Notes: generated from the letters alone by a model not told the origin. Positions 1-13,126 are shown, counted from the stretch's first letter. The stretch is 64,000 nt of DNA from Tetmemena sp. SeJ-2015 (GCA_027382625.1 JAJKFJ010022115.1:50681-114680); one strand, 5' to 3'. Program-made: numbers and translations.

Positions 1-4
1 AGTT

Positions 5-669
5 ATGGTTATTCTCACCTCAATAATTCTCACCAAGAGGAAAAATAAGACTATTGACGTTATCTTTGCAGTTATGAGCTGTGTGGAATCGTTGGACCGC
101 TTGATCCTGTTAGGTAACATGTGGTTTAAATCAAATGTGTTTGCTCTCGCAGTCTGTTTCATTATTTTTTTATTTGAATATATTTGCTATTCTTTTCATG
201 AATCTGATAGCTACTTGCGCGATAGCAGTATTTTTCAACTTTCTCTTTATGTCTCCAATATTTGCTCACTCGCCACTTTATCGCCAGATATATAAGAAGC
301 ATACTATGGCCTTCCAATCAGTAACTTGCATATCTTAAAAACTCAATAGGTCTTATAATATTTTTATCTTACTTCTCAGGAGTAAATGTGATGAGACTAC
401 TTTGCTCTAAATTCTTGGGAATCGAGGGCTTTACTTCAAATCTAAATGAACAAAAGTTCTTCTTTGTTCCTCTGAATACGATGGCGAACTTCACATTCGC
501 TTTCAATGTTTGCCAAATTGCTGTGAACATATTTGTACTCATGACCCTGACAATTAGCGATGACGCATTCGTACTATCGATTTTAGGAGCTTTCCTAAAT
601 GCGTTCCTAATTATATTCCAGGCAGCCAAGCACCTAAATGTCAAGGCAACTCTTGCAAGGATGTCCTGA
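5..669 (+). CDS. Multi-span membrane protein, C-terminal part (5' end outside window)
   Basis: The frame starting near base 5 runs to about 320, then joins at a GT-AG intron (321-379, 59 nt) to the frame ending in TGA at 667-669. The product is hydrophobic, with several likely membrane helices (around FIIFLFEYICYSF, and FTFAFNVCQIAVNIFVLM near the end). No family recognised. The ATG at 5 may be internal, since the window edge cuts any upstream part. Joining at the intron keeps frame (phase 1). The downstream 500 bases contain no plus-strand gene and lead into the convergent gene that ends at 929. Confidence 0.5.
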
Positions 670-928
670 GCTAATTATTTTATTATCTCTTTATGTTATA
701 GGCATATAAGTTTATTTTCTATTTTTAGATTTTAGCTTTATATGATTCATAAATGCAATTGATTTCTGTAAAAATCTACTCTGATTTAAAAAGTAAAAAG
801 CTTTATAAATTCAAGCTATTCTATTCTATCCCTCAGTTAAAAGTTTTGTGTCAAAAATTCTGTATCTGCTCTTTACAAGCCCATCTAAATCTTCTCTGAA
901 ATCGTAATTATACAGATATAAATTCTCC

Positions 929-2937
929 TCATAACTATAATACCATGTTAAAGCTACTCAAACCTTACTTTTGCTTAAACTTCTTGAGGCTTTCAATTAT
1001 CTCTAATAAGGCATCTAAGATTATAGGTGACCTATCTCTCAGCTGATTAAATTGGTCAGTCAATACTCCAAGCAAATGATTCAGCTGCTTTGCCTCCTTT
1101 TCTCTAAACTTCTTTGTTCGCACTACTGTCCTCCTCTAAAAATGAAAAATAAGTTTAAGATAAAATTCCTTACGAATTTCCTCGCCCTCTTTATATAGAA
1201 TATCGCATAGTCTTAACCTTATATGGCCTTCATCACTCTTTCTTTATCTACATTCCATTTACCTTTAACTATTGCCAGTAGAATCATAAAACAGAGGATT
1301 AAGAACCAGCAGAAACCATTTACAACCATCAGCAGACCGTAAAAGTACTGCTCGACAAACAAAGCACTTTTTAAATTCCCTTTCTTTAGAAGTAAGAGGA
1401 AGGATGTTGCTAGAACTGGGAGTGTGCAAGCAAGGACTAATATGTTAGTGTGATTACTCCTGTAAGGTCTAGTTGCAATTATGTAGAACAAGTAAATTGC
1501 GAGCAAGCCAACTGTTATTCCAATTTTGGTTTAGCTTTCTTGCATCAGAGCATGAGCGACCATCATAAGAAGTTACATGAAGTTGAAAACCTAGCGCTGA
1601 TACATTCTTGAGATTTCACTTTTAAATGACGAGAAGGCAAATAAGTATCTTGAACTCCAAAGTTCTGATATTCCAACTGTGTACTCTATCTCCTTTTTCA
1701 CTAGGAATTCTTCATGCAGCATATTGGACACTTTTTCTTTGTATAGATGAAGACCTAGTACGAAATTGTACAATATGGCTATGACAAATGCAAACAGTAG
1801 ACAAGCGAGCATAAAGTACCTTCCAGTAGAATCGATATCATTGCATTAGACTACCTGGATAGCATTATTTGAAGAGTAGTACTGGCAAGATGAATAAGTA
1901 ACTATATTGGTGAATAGAGGGAAGTAAAGTATTTCTAAAAGCCAAAATCCCCATTTGTAAAACAAAAATCTGTGACGCTTCTTCATAATTCTGAAGTGAA
2001 TAATTTTGCAATAGATTACAGTAGCCATTATCGCTATTATCAAGAGGACGAAGAATGTATAAGAAGCAAGATTTATTCCAGTTGTGTTAACATTTTGAAG
2101 TACATCATAGTATTACTCGCTGCTTATCATGAATTAGAAGGCTCCTATTAAGAAGAAAAAGAAGCCTTACCAATGCTTGCGAGCTTAGTAAGGCCATACT
2201 TCATAACAAAGAAGAAGTAGATATCCATAGAATTAGGCAAAACGGATTATTATTACAATTTTCTCTTCCCAGTAAAGGGATACAACAACATTTCCTAATT
2301 TGCTTTCCTTTATTTCTGAGTTCAATATCATCAAGGATTCGGTATCACCCTTCGTTATTTCATCAATCTCACTTTATTCATCCTCTCTTGGCCTAAATCT
2401 ATTCTGGTTAGGTTCATCCTACTGTGTATCTGCTCTTGAATTGGCTCGATTGAGTGATGACTAATCTTCTCTGTCACCTCCCGACATCTTATTGACTCTT
2501 GCGTTTCCAAGTCTTCTCAAATTATAAGTTCTGAGATTGAAGCTTGACTGGTTGCTCTTATTCATTTGAGAGCCAGATCTCTCGGAAACTTAACCCTAAG
2601 ATTGAGGTCTGTAATAATACTACTAGCCATCTTCTTCGGTATCCCTGCCTGATCTATTCCTGCCATCAACTCTCCCGAAAGTATGGCCATTGTCTCTCAT
2701 CACCTCTGAGTAAGCCTAGTTTCTTGGAGTTCCTCTATATTACTAGCCTAAGAGTCCATTCTCTCCCTGACTGTTATCTTTCTCTTCCTCAACTGCTTCC
2801 TCTTCATCTTCTCCGAAATTATGAAGCAACACTTATGGAGATTCCTCCTAGATTTCATCATCCACCTTTTCTAATTATGGTTACAAAAAATTGTTGTTCT
2901 CTGCCTCCTCCTAAACTTTTATTAAAAGTAGGGGCAT
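929..2937 (-). CDS. Multi-span membrane protein with long acidic N-terminal tail
   Basis: Reading TAA/TAG as Gln, one frame runs from the ATG at 2937 to TGA at 929-931, with one 38-nt GT-AG intron (1136-1173), giving about 655 residues. The first ~250 residues are hydrophilic and Glu/Gln/Asn-rich. They are followed by at least six hydrophobic stretches (for example GFFFFLIGAF, YTFFVLLIIAIMATVIYC, LACLLFAFVIAILYNFVLG, ILVLACTLPVLATSFLLLL and LMVVNGFCWFLILCFMILLA), then a charged C-terminal tail with helical character. This resembles the C-terminal membrane block of large ciliate surface proteins, but no named domain is visible. It shares a ~100-bp promoter region with the divergent gene at 3039. 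Confidence 0.65.
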
Positions 2938-3038
2938 TATAATTTGGGAAGATTACTTTAGTTCATGTTGATTATTTTGAGAAGAAATTAATTAGTTCTA
3001 ATTATAAAATTGATAAAGTAAAGGTTATAATTAATAAA

Positions 3039-3513
3039 ATGTTAGGGAAAATACTTGAAAAATCAAGAAGTCTCGGCTGGAATTCAGCTATGGCCGCCTC
3101 TATAAAATCAGAGTACGACATCACCAAGGCAGCTAAAAACGTATCAGCCAACGGCCTACCTCACGCTCCTCAAAACCCTTACAAGAAAAGACCCATAAAG
3201 CTAGTTTATGATAGTACTGAATATTCATTGGCATTTTTCTATTTAATATCACGCTTTCAGACTTCCTAGTGAGCAGCACTTTTTGCTCAGCTCCTTTGAT
3301 TCTCAAGACATTTTCGGAAAGAGAAGAGGTATCGAGCACTCACCTCATATCAGAGCTCAATTGAATCTCGATTCTAACCTTGTCTGGATCTACTTCTTAT
3401 TCACCGCCTTCGCCTTCTTCTCTGAGTTTAACAAGGATGAAGAAATTGTGAACTTAAGAGAGAGCATGTTCAACGCAGAGATGGGTAAATTCACAGTCGA
3501 AGATTTCAAGTGA
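3039..3513 (+). CDS. Small single-span protein, possibly mitochondrial
   Basis: ATG at 3039 follows an AT-rich leader; the frame ends in TGA at 3511-3513. The N-terminal frame and the C-terminal frame differ by one base. An intron from the GT at 3204 to the AG at 3276 (73 nt) joins them in phase, giving about 130 residues. The C-terminal half has one hydrophobic helix (LVWIYFLFTAFAFFSEF) followed by a charged end (FNAEMGKFTVEDFK). Size and shape suit a small subunit of a mitochondrial respiratory complex, but that is inference only. A five-base direct repeat CTAGT also brackets the region (3201-3270), but excision there gives the wrong frame. Confidence 0.45.
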
Positions 3514-3752
3514 GAAGCTTAAAGTCCCACGACTTTTCGCAAAATGTAGTAATATGAAGGAATTTCTTCATTATCTAGTGTTAAATATTCTACTCTAAAG
3601 TAAGGGTCAAAGCTTGCTTGATGGGTTAGAGTGTTTCAGGGATGTAGATTCTTTCATGTTATTGCAACCTATAAATATTTAAACATTTATTCCATAAATT
3701 TTTCTTGTATTTTCTCTTTCATCTCATATTTTGATTAGTATTATCTTGTAAA

Positions 3753-5473
3753 ATGTAGCAATCGATGCCTCTCTTTTTGGCTCCTAATTTAGGCTTTCAG
3801 TCAGCCTAGTCTTAATTGAACCAAAGTAAGTTCGTTTATTGATTTCATTCCTCTATAGATTTATTGTAGAATTAACCTTCAATCTCGCAGCCTCAGATAT
3901 CATAAGCACTCCCTCAACTTCATAGATTCAGTGCAACTTAATTACCACCCTTTCGAAACTAAAATTAGGATGGACTCACTGCAAAGGAAAATCAGTTTTA
4001 GCCAGTCCATACCAACATCTTATTCGAATAGATGACTAATTAGCAAAAGTAAAGCAGGGTAGTCAACAACTACTTGGATGAGGAAATGACTTTTTCAAAT
4101 GTAACTGGCGATCTCTAGTCCTAAGTGTCTGCATCCTTGGATGATTCTGGAATCATGACTAACTTTGCAACAATGAATAACAAAGGAGGAAAGTAGTAGC
4201 CACAAGGAATAGATGCATTTAAAGAACCTCCAGGTCCTAAGTTAAGTTTTGGGGTGGTGTAAATTCTTTAATTTATTAATTATTTTTAATGTTAGAAAAT
4301 AAAAATTTGACACCCCTTTAAGTTTCTATGAAGAGTCTTAAATAGCAAAGATCTATGGTATGACTGAAGATTACACTCCACCTAGTAGAACTAAATCTGC
4401 TTTTGAGATATTCAATGAACATGTAAGTAGATTCCTCCTTTTTTAAATGAATTTTAGAAAAGAGAAGAGATACTTGAGGATTTCCCAGATTTAACTCATA
4501 ACGATCTGGAGAGGGAAGTAGTGAAAGCATGGGCTAGACTCGATTGTGATTTGAAAGCAAGGTTTGTAGAGGAAGCAGCAAAGGACAAGGAGAGGTATTA
4601 AAACGAGATGAGGAATCTGCCGATCCCTATTTTCAGAAATAGAAGACCCCGCAGGCCTAAAGATAGGAGAATGCCTAAGAAAGTACTTAGTCCCTATATG
4701 TTCTTTGTCAAGGAGGTAACAATAAACTATTCTATAACTGTTTATAGACTCGACCAAGGATCTAGAGAGAAAATCCAAACATGACTTTCAATGAGGTGAT
4801 GCGAGAAGTTGGTATAAGGTGGGGCAAGATGTCAGAGAGTGAGAAAGATCCCTACAGAGAGAGATCTTCCGAAGATAAGAAGAGGTTTCAAGAGGAGCAT
4901 GAGGTCTTTATTCGTCAAAGATATGCTTTTCCTTCTAACACTTTCGATCTGAGGTTGGCTCAAACTGCTAAGCAAAACTAGCCAAAAAGAGTAATAACTG
5001 GGTTTTAAATGTATGTTCGTCATCTCAGAGAAAAAATGAGAAAGGAAAACCCTCATTTAAAAATGTGCGAATTCATGCCTATGGTATCAGCGAACTGGAC
5101 AAGAATGAACTAAAAAGAGAAGAGCTATTTTGAGAAGCTTGTTCATAAAGACAAGGGAAGATATGACGATAAATATCTAGACTATCCTCAAAAGCATGAG
5201 TTTTAAGTCGGAGTGCCAGATTCTTAAGCACTTTCAATATGCTCAGAGACATACTCAGAATTGGATAATGGACATCTACTTAACAAAAATGAATTAAGTT
5301 AATCATCGGCTCAAACAGAAAAGTAGCTACACAAAATAGCTAAATTTGATTTATGCCTTCAAAGTAGAAGGTAGAAGCAAAGCCAAGTTCCTTCAGAAAT
5401 AAATTTTTCAAGCAAAATTAAAGGTCTTGTAAAATTTAGTGCAGACGATGATTCAGATATTGATCTTGATTGA
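3753..5473 (+). CDS. Triple HMG-box DNA-binding protein
   Basis: Five exons joined across GT-AG introns 3826-3858, 4241-4295, 4423-4457 and 4716-4747 encode about 520 residues, ending at TGA 5471-5473. A Gln/Asn-rich N-terminal ~175 residues precede three HMG boxes: roughly residues 180-240 (PSRTKSAFEIFNEH...), 266-330 (PKKVLSPYMFFVKE..., with WGKMSESEKDPYRE) and 358-425 (PKRVITGFQMYVRHLREKM..., ANWTRMNQKEKSYFEKL). The tail ends in acidic residues (SADDDSDIDLD). HMG boxes bend DNA, so the protein is probably a chromatin or germline-chromosome architectural factor; that role is inferred. The first box is the most divergent. All four introns are 32-55 nt, showing the organism's normal intron size. 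Convergent with the next gene, only 27 bp apart. Confidence 0.85.
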
Positions 5474-5500
5474 AAATTAATTTAAGTAAAATTTAAACTA

Positions 5501-8500
5501 TCAATCTAGTAATTCTATTTAAGGGCTTAATGACTCAACTGAGTCGTATTATTGGTATTACCTTATTAATTCTTTTTCTTTATCTAGTCGAGAAGAAGAT
5601 CTACTTTTATTAGTTTTCCTCTTTGAATATATAAGTTTTCTTTTTTCAACTTGGCCAAGATACTGAGATTAAAGCGCTTTCTTCTCCACGCTGAAACCTT
5701 CCAGCTTCTTTTAGTCAGGGCTTTTATGAATAGCCTGATTTACTTCTTGTGCAAAAGCTACTGAGCTTAAATCATGCTTAGATTTAATTGAAGTTATACC
5801 TCTGGGAGAAAGAGGATGACACTTGCTTGCTCTAGCTGTTTAGTGATTTTGAACATTTACTTTAGTTTTCACATTTGATGGCTAATTATAGGATTTCAAG
5901 TAAGCAAGAGGCTCTCTCAAATCTCGTAATCTATAAGAATTGATAGTCCTTATGGAGAAAAAAGTTAAATCATATGTTTTATTCTCCCTCTCTATGAACT
6001 ATTTCATAATCTTGGTTCATTAAAATTCGCTGTTTGTCTAAAACATTCAAAGTCCCCAACTCTTTATAAAGTTTTCCATGAGCTTTCTAGTTTAGACCAT
6101 TTTAAAATTCCTGAGTCTTTCTTAGATTTTTAGGGACATAGCCTTTCTCATGCAGATAGGAATCGATCTATCTCTCTGCTAATTTGAGCTTTTTCTTATC
6201 ACTGATAGGCTTTCTTGCTTAAGTGTTACTAACAGTTGGAATAAGATCAGCTCTCTAGCTCATTAAATTTAGATTTGGCATCTTCCTGCTCGCAAATCCT
6301 CTCTAGAAATTATAAAGCTGTTAAAATATTATTCTAGCTGTAAAAGGAAGAAGATTAAGACATTTTAAATTGAGATCTTGCTGTATTGAAGCCCTTGGGG
6401 AGCTCTAAGCTTTATTTGAGACTTCGATTTGTGAAGTTGTTTGTTAAATTCTAGTTAGGAGTAACAGTTCTCTCTCCTAATTCAGAAGTTTAGCAAACCT
6501 AATCAAATCTTAATTTCATTAGACGGTCATTGATATCCCCTCCAGCTGTTCCCTTTTTCATTCCTGAAATAATCCTATGAATATTCGGAGCCTAATGGAG
6601 ATTTTTTGCAGTTAATTCGTTCAAGCTCTGTCTTCTTGAAGTCTTAAATTCACTTTGGTTACCTAAATGGGGACTATGTGTCTAAGGATCTTTATTCTAA
6701 AGGTCAAAATTGTTATGAGTCTTTGAAATTATATAAATGGGCTCTCTTATGAAATTTTTATCGTTTTTGTGAAAGGAAAAAGAGCTATTCGTGTTGCAAA
6801 GACTAGACGTCTTCGAAAACTAATGGAAATTATTTTTTTCTAAGTTTAAAATACTCTAAATTATAAGTTCTGATTGAGACGCATAAGAAACTAATCTTAG
6901 ACTTTTCTGTTTCATCGATTATGAATCCCTAAGATCCATCCCTATTTACTAAATAGAGCTCATTGAAATTTTTGAGAGCCTAATGATTTATTACGCTCTA
7001 AGATTTCATAAGTTTTCTCTGAGCATGTATTAAGTCTGGATCATCGTTTTCCTAAATAATGATAGGTTTTATTTGGAGCTAAGAAAGTGGCTAAGTATCT
7101 TAAATTATATTCTCCCCATATACTCTAGCTTGGAAGAATCTTTATATTCTCTTGAATTCAAAATAATGTCTGGTGAGGAATATTTGAGATGTTTCTCACT
7201 TGCCCTAGTCTATATATAGATGAACTAACATCACTTGCGCTATCCTTTCTTTCTAACTTCTCTGTAACATTCAAAAGTGAAACAGCATTTCTTGGGGGAG
7301 TCCTAGGGGGCTAAGAATTATAATTTGCTTATTCTTGATGAGTTTAAACCTACTCTTATTACGTAAATTGCTTATCTTACTCTTATACCTCGAAATTGGT
7401 TTTTGATTAATTCAAGTCTTGCTCTAGTGTTGTATTATTCGCTTGAGCATTTAGATGGATTGAAAAGTCTATTTTTCGATTTACTTCCTCATAGTTTGCT
7501 TCAATATCTACTGTCTATAAATTTTATTGGGGCCTCATTTGAGTTTTAATTTCTAATTTGATTAGGTCTTCAGTTATAGGAACTGTATCTTTCTCATTTA
7601 AGTTAGCTGCTGAATGAGAAACTTCATGAGTGTGGCCTTTATAAACAGCCTAATTTCTTGTATATTACGTCTTATGAGCTGATTTTAAGTCCCTCTCAAG
7701 ATCTTAAAGATTAAGGCTTGAATTGGCATTCTAGTCTTATGTCCTCACTTTATCTTTAGTGCCTTTTTAACTCATACTACTCTTATTTTGTTGAGATTTT
7801 TACAATCGAGAGGTATTTTCAACGCTTTTATGAAGTAAATTAGGACTATGAAGATTTTACTCTTTCTAAGCTGAGCTTTAAGCTTTAGCTTTCGACTCTT
7901 TTAATGCGTGAGTGTTCTGTAATGAGTTTGCATGGATGGCTTCAAGTTTTGAGCTCTACTCAACATGCTTTGTCTTTTTATTTTTCTACTCCCTTGGCTC
8001 AAGCATCTCCAGAGCAGCTTGTCTCGCGTTTCGAGTATCTATCATTCTCTGATTTAGGTAACTGCCTACATTTTGCATCATTTGCTCTGTTTTTTGCTTT
8101 GTCTTTAAATCTGTAAAGCGCTTGATTGACAATTTAATCGAGGGACTGTTTCCGTCTATGTCTGGCAAAGCCTCTATATCGTATTTATAAATTTGCCTTA
8201 TTATGTCTTCCTTAGTTCGAATGACCTAAGATCCATTCGTATACTTTAAGCAAATTATTGAAAAGGAGCCAATAAAATATAGTGTTTATTATCTTGATAA
8301 GCAGAACTAAATCTCAACATAATGTCCACATTTTTGAAAAATTCCTGCTCCTCTTCCAACTCTTGATCTTCATCTTTACTTTAACCTTAGTTCTGTTTTT
8401 GAAAAGCTTTACTCTCTTACAAGGAGATATAGCGATTCAAGACCTTCTTTTGCAATGCCCTTATTTTATCATCTTCAGGGTCGATTTAACCTAGTTTGAT

Positions 8501-9471
8501 CCTTCTATTTAAATCCTTTATAAGATCATTTTCTTGTTTCAGTTTCTCTTTTATCTTCCTTCTCTCACTTGCAAGTTTTTCCCTGTTTTAGATTGCATTA
8601 TTCTTTCTAAGATAATTCTGCTATCTCATTGGTTAGGCCAAAAGTAAGCGAGCTATACTGGCATTAGTTAACTTCTAAGTGGACTGCAGCTGCTATAATA
8701 TTTCCTCCTACTCATTGCTTTTATTCATATTTGGATTCAAATTGTTGAATTTCTCACTTTTGTCTTTATACTGAGTTTTCAACAAATCTGGAAACTCAAA
8801 ACCAGTTTCTATCTCAGCTCCTTATGGATTTAACTTAAGCTGGATTTACTCATTGGCTTTGTTGACTTGCCGCTGTCTGTAAGTCAAGTTTTGATTCTTA
8901 TTTTTAGCATCTAACTGGATTGAGACCTAATTTGGCTTGTGTCCCTGAGATAAAGCTGCTTATCTATTCCTTTAGTCCTCTGCATCCTTATCTTTGGCAA
9001 TTTAGAATTTGTGTTCAAGGATTTTATCCTTGGTTTTAAGGATCTGAGTTCTAATCTCCTTCTTATCTAGAATCAAATCCTCTTTTTAAAGCACTGGTAC
9101 CCTATCAAAGGCGAAACTTCCCCTGAGAAGAATATCCTTAGACTAAGGAATTATATTCTGCTTGAAAGGAAGAATCTGGTTCTTCAAATTTAAAGTTTAG
9201 TATAAAGAGGAAGATGGCTCATTCTTTAAGATTTAAAGGTAACTTAGGGGAGCCTAAATAGCTCGAACAGAGCTGGAATGATGTGAAATACTCAGTCTTT
9301 GGTGAAGTGGCGCAAACTCTCTCTTAGAAGACAAATTACCATTCTAGAAGTTTTCTTCTCAAGCAAAATCTGTAGCTTGCATTTAATTCATGGAATTATC
9401 TTAGGATCCTCTTCTGGAAGTTTTCTTAGAAACCTCAACTTATTTTATACCTTCGGGTCTATTGTAAGCAT
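5501..9471 (-). CDS. Large Gln/Lys-rich, largely disordered protein
   Basis: From ATG at 9471 (MLTIDPKVQNKLRFLRKL) to TGA at 5501-5503. The chain is rich in Q, K, N, S and E, with long helical charged segments (for example around KEKLKQENDLIKDLNRR). The frame changes several times by one base. One change is explained by a 49-nt GT-AG intron near 7146-7194, another by excising a 13-bp repeat-flanked piece at 6003-6015, which restores LMKQFIERENKTYDLTFF. Others (near 6250, 6700 and 8220) are unresolved. No catalytic domain recognised. The abundance of TAA/TAG Gln codons in a single strand and frame is the main coding evidence. Confidence 0.55.
6003..6015. other. Candidate 13-bp IES, pointer ATGAA (minus strand)
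   Basis: On the coding (minus) strand ATGAA occurs at both ends of this segment. Removing 13 bp fuses two frames without a stop. The piece is very small and unsupported by a homologue, so a sequencing indel is an alternative. Confidence 0.35.
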
Positions 9472-9772
9472 GAAGGTTTATTTAGTCTACAGTTTTGCTT
9501 TCTAGCTAGTTTAAGAATTCAGGTGTGACATTCAATCAAATGGACTAAATATATTTTTAACTTATTTAGCGAGTAAATTAAAAAATTGCGAGCTCATGAT
9601 GATAAATTATGTTATTTGATTTTAACTTTATTTTATAAACCTAATTTAATGATCGAAAAGATTGTGCTTAAAAAGAGTTAAGACTCTTAAATATACTTGA
9701 CAACTCATTACCTGTTAAACAAGAAGTTTTAAATCTTGCCTCCGCTACTCTAACCCATGCTTACTCCTCTTT
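9472..9772. other. Intergenic AT-rich stretch
   Basis: About 300 bp between the start of the Gln-rich gene and the end of the F-BAR gene. It should hold the promoter of the former and the 3' region of the latter; no motif, RNA gene or repeat was seen. Confidence 0.5.
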
Positions 9773-12700
9773 TCATAAATGACTGGAAGACTATGTGATT
9801 TAGTTACTAATATTTAGGTCCTTACTTTAGGGGATTTGAATTCCTAATTCATTCCCTCCCTCCTTAGTTGAGTTTGAATTGGTACTACTCTAACGATTTT
9901 GATGATCCTTGCTACTGCTTTTGCTCTTACTCAAAATAATAGAAGAGTTTAGATTAACTGGTGTTTGCGAGATGAGGTTGAATCTAGATAGATGGGTTTG
10001 CAGTGGCAACCTTAGCATTTTTAGTGGAGCCCTTTGAATTTTAAGATCTGCTGCCATCTAATTAAAAATAGATTTATGATCTTAAGCAGACTGTTATGCA
10101 GATTCCTAGTCCTTTTAATCCTCTTGCATTAAAGTCTCCTCTCTATGAGTAGCTTAATTCTGCTGAAGTTTTAACTTTTGATCAGATTTAGAGAACTAAT
10201 GCAATAAAGAACAAAATAGTAGCTCTTACATCTTCACTGCTAATTTCCTTAGAGTCTTCTAATTAAGTCCAATTTAACTGCTTTATTTTCTCCTCTGTGC
10301 CATATGTCACTTTTGACTAGCTTTGAGAGCTTGTGTAAGCTGAAAAGTTCTCTCTAGGTGTCACATCCTCCTCTCTTTGTTGAATACTCACCTCTAGACT
10401 TTTCTAAAAATAGTATTAAGTCTGGTTAAAAATATTGTTACCATAATCTCCTCAGATTCACTAAGCGATATACTGTACTTGTGACAGTATCTATAGATCA
10501 GATCAAATATAAAAGATATAGCTTAAGGATTAAATAAATCTTTGATGTAGCTTCTCTCAACTTAAAATGAAACCATGTCTTAAACTGTCTGAATCAGTTT
10601 CTATTTCACTAGCTGCTTCGTGACTTTGCGTCTATCTAACTCAATATACTATTGATTAGACTTTATCTCTTCAGAAATTCCTTCTTGAATTGAAAACTCC
10701 CAAAAATTTAGATCCTAACATAATCTATGATGTGCTATGCCAAAGCACAGTCTGTTCCTGTGGAGGATTATCTTTGGGGAAATAGCTTCGTTTAAATTTA
10801 GTTGCGCTGCATTTTGGGAGATTGACTTAGTCTATATTTAAGAAGTTTAAGAATCTTGCAAATGTTGCATAACTGGCATTGGAGAGGAAGATCGATTCAA
10901 AGTAGTTTAGATCTATAAAGAAGTAGGCATGGAAGTAGTCTTAGTATGGTCAAGGTAAAAGTTGCTTGCGAATTACATTGTTTTGAGAGCGCACTAGAAG
11001 TCTCTCACTTTATAGCATTCATCTAAGGTTATATTAAGCACGTCAACTAAGTTATCGTAGTTTTCTCTGCTTGCAAGAGGACATTTAAACTATGAATTCA
11101 CAATACAATTCATTTTATTCAAATTGCAAATGATTGATCTTCAGTTTTGAAAATCATAAGTTTCTTAATGTAGACATCTCTGCCAGCTGTTGTGGAAACG
11201 TGCTACTGGAATTTTTTAATTACCTCGGGGGCGAGTCTATCTGGGAGAAAAGTAGCCTCTTTCAGAATTTATTCTATATCCTCAGACACTCTTCTTCTAC
11301 CCGTATACATTCCTATCCCGCTAGAGTTATTTGGAATCCCCTGTCCACTCATAGCAAACAGAATGCTATTACTACCACTTCCCTGCTTATTTAGGTTCAA
11401 ACCTTGGACTTAACTCCCACTAGTGTTACTGCTCGCTCCAATAGTTGAGCTATCTGAAAATTGGGATTGCAAAGAGGGCTGCTTCTTATTGATTTTGACT
11501 TGATGCTACTTTTGGTCAGGGGAAGTATTTAAGCTAACCATCTTACAGCTTTGAGATTTGAGGGTACTGCTTTAGTTAGGTTATGTTTCAACTATTTGAT
11601 TTCTGAGTTATAAAGGCTGCTCTTTCATCATATTAAAGGGAAGAGGTATCTACTATGACTCCTGCTAGAACGAAGATTAAATCCTCGAAGATATTTCAAT
11701 TGAGTTACTGTCTTCATCCATCGAATCCTCTGTCCTTTGAGAAAGCTGCTTCTAAGGAATGCCGAAGATTTAATGCTTGGAGTGGATTGATTAGCATGGG
11801 GAAGCTATGGAAATGCTCAAATTTAGTAAGTCTCTTTAGTCATAGGTAGGCAGACGCATAAATTAGAAATCGGGTGTCTCTTCTATTCTCATTAAGCTAA
11901 TTTTAGATCTAAAGAATTGAATCTGTCTGTCTTAAATATATATTGACAATGATACCATCTCCGTTGATATTCTCAGCAACTTTAGCGAAGACTTTCGCAT
12001 CATAGCGATTATTCATTTCTTGATTGGTCTCATAAACTATGATTCTATCGGCTGCGACTTTCAAGCAGTCTATTCTTTCCATTTCATGTTCTTCCAATCT
12101 CTTGAGAATACTTTGAAGTGATTCTATGTAGAATTACTTAAACTCATTAGCCCTTTTAACCATGGACTTGTATATGATCATCTTTTCTTCAGATTCTTTT
12201 CTGAACTAATCATTTAAAATAAGATCAGATCTATAGCTTAATAATATTATGATGAATGAGCACTATAGTAGTATTAAGGCGAGTTGAATTGGTTACTCTT
12301 TGAGTAGGTTATCTTTGTAGTTTTGAGAGCTTTCCCCTTCTTGATGTTTGATGACATCCCATTAGTCCCACAACTGATTTGCTTATTTTGCGACTTTGTG
12401 ATAGTTGGCTTGGTATGTGGTGACTTCCTCAAGCCTGCATTTCATGGCTTGGAACAGGTGATTAGCTTGCTCCTGTATCTATAATGCCTCTTAGTCCTGC
12501 TCTTCTTTCATTGCTTTGAGCGGTTCAAGAACATCATTAGTCAAAGATTCCCCTAAGTCGAATGATTGCAGTGCCTTTTAGTGGGAGTTGACCAACAAAG
12601 TTTGCACAAACTCCTCGAACTATCTAAACTAACAGATTCCTCACAAGATTTAGAAGATTAATTCACTCTTATTGCGAGTCAATTACCGCAATAGATAATG

Positions 12701-13050
12701 ATGTTGCTTACGTTTTTTCAAGGGAGGGAATCGAAATCTGTGAGAGATCTTCGAGTGCTTTTGCATAACCAAACTCCGCTTGAGCTTTCCTTTCTATGAT
12801 GACGATCAAATCAAGCAATGACTTCCGCCTCTCCTCCGATAGTTTGCTCACAATCTCAAAGTAACTCTAAAATGCTTTAGAACTTGGAAATCAACAGTAA
12901 ATGGAATACAGTTTTATTTCTTACCAGCTGGGGTTAAATAACTGTCTCCAAGCACATTGTATGAGGTGAATATGATTAATTAGAGGCAGAGGTTTGAGTA
13001 AGGAGAGGAGCGGCCACTGAGTTGCTTGAAGAAGTAGTGGAAGCTTTCAT
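9773..13050 (-). CDS. F-BAR (FCH) domain protein with long Ser/Gln-rich tail
   Basis: ATG at 13048-13050 (MKASTTSSSNSV...), TGA at 9773-9775. After a 58-nt intron (12868-12925) the N-terminal ~300 residues are helical and show the FCH signature FGYAKALEDLSQ after ERRKSLLDLIVIIERKAQ. A coiled helical region follows (EALQIQEQANHLFQAMKCRLE; FRKESEEKMIIYKSMVKRA), typical of membrane-curving F-BAR dimers used in endocytosis or cytokinesis. The middle is Ser/Gln-rich and low in structure. A later conserved-looking segment holds LNFWEFSIQEGISEEIKSNQ and ISFIFDLIYRYCHKYSISLS. Introns near 10340-10380 and 10200-10235 are inferred. One frame change near 11720 coincides with a GATGGATG tandem repeat. 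The F-BAR call rests on the N-terminal helix pattern. Confidence 0.65.
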
Positions 13051-13126
13051 TAGCAATTTAATAATTTATAATGGTGCTGTGTTGGTTTAACTCCAATAAA
13101 TTATAAATATTATTTTAAGAGTCAAC

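Noticed and set aside
3201..3270. IES with pointer CTAGT in the small one-span gene
   Set aside because: Excision of 65 bp gives a frame that stops early; a 73-nt GT-AG intron keeps the long frame.
7146..7194. IES with pointer CAAG in the Gln-rich gene
   Set aside because: A CAAG repeat is present, but removing 48 bp leaves the wrong frame, while the overlapping 49-nt GT-AG intron restores it.
5501..9471. Programmed +1 frameshifting at internal TGA codons, as in Euplotes
   Set aside because: Several frame changes appeared to fall exactly at in-frame TGA. But the new frame is usually open well upstream, so the switch point is not fixed at TGA. Some cases vanish with an intron or a repeat-flanked excision, and one (near 14030) shifts the other way beside a homopolymer.
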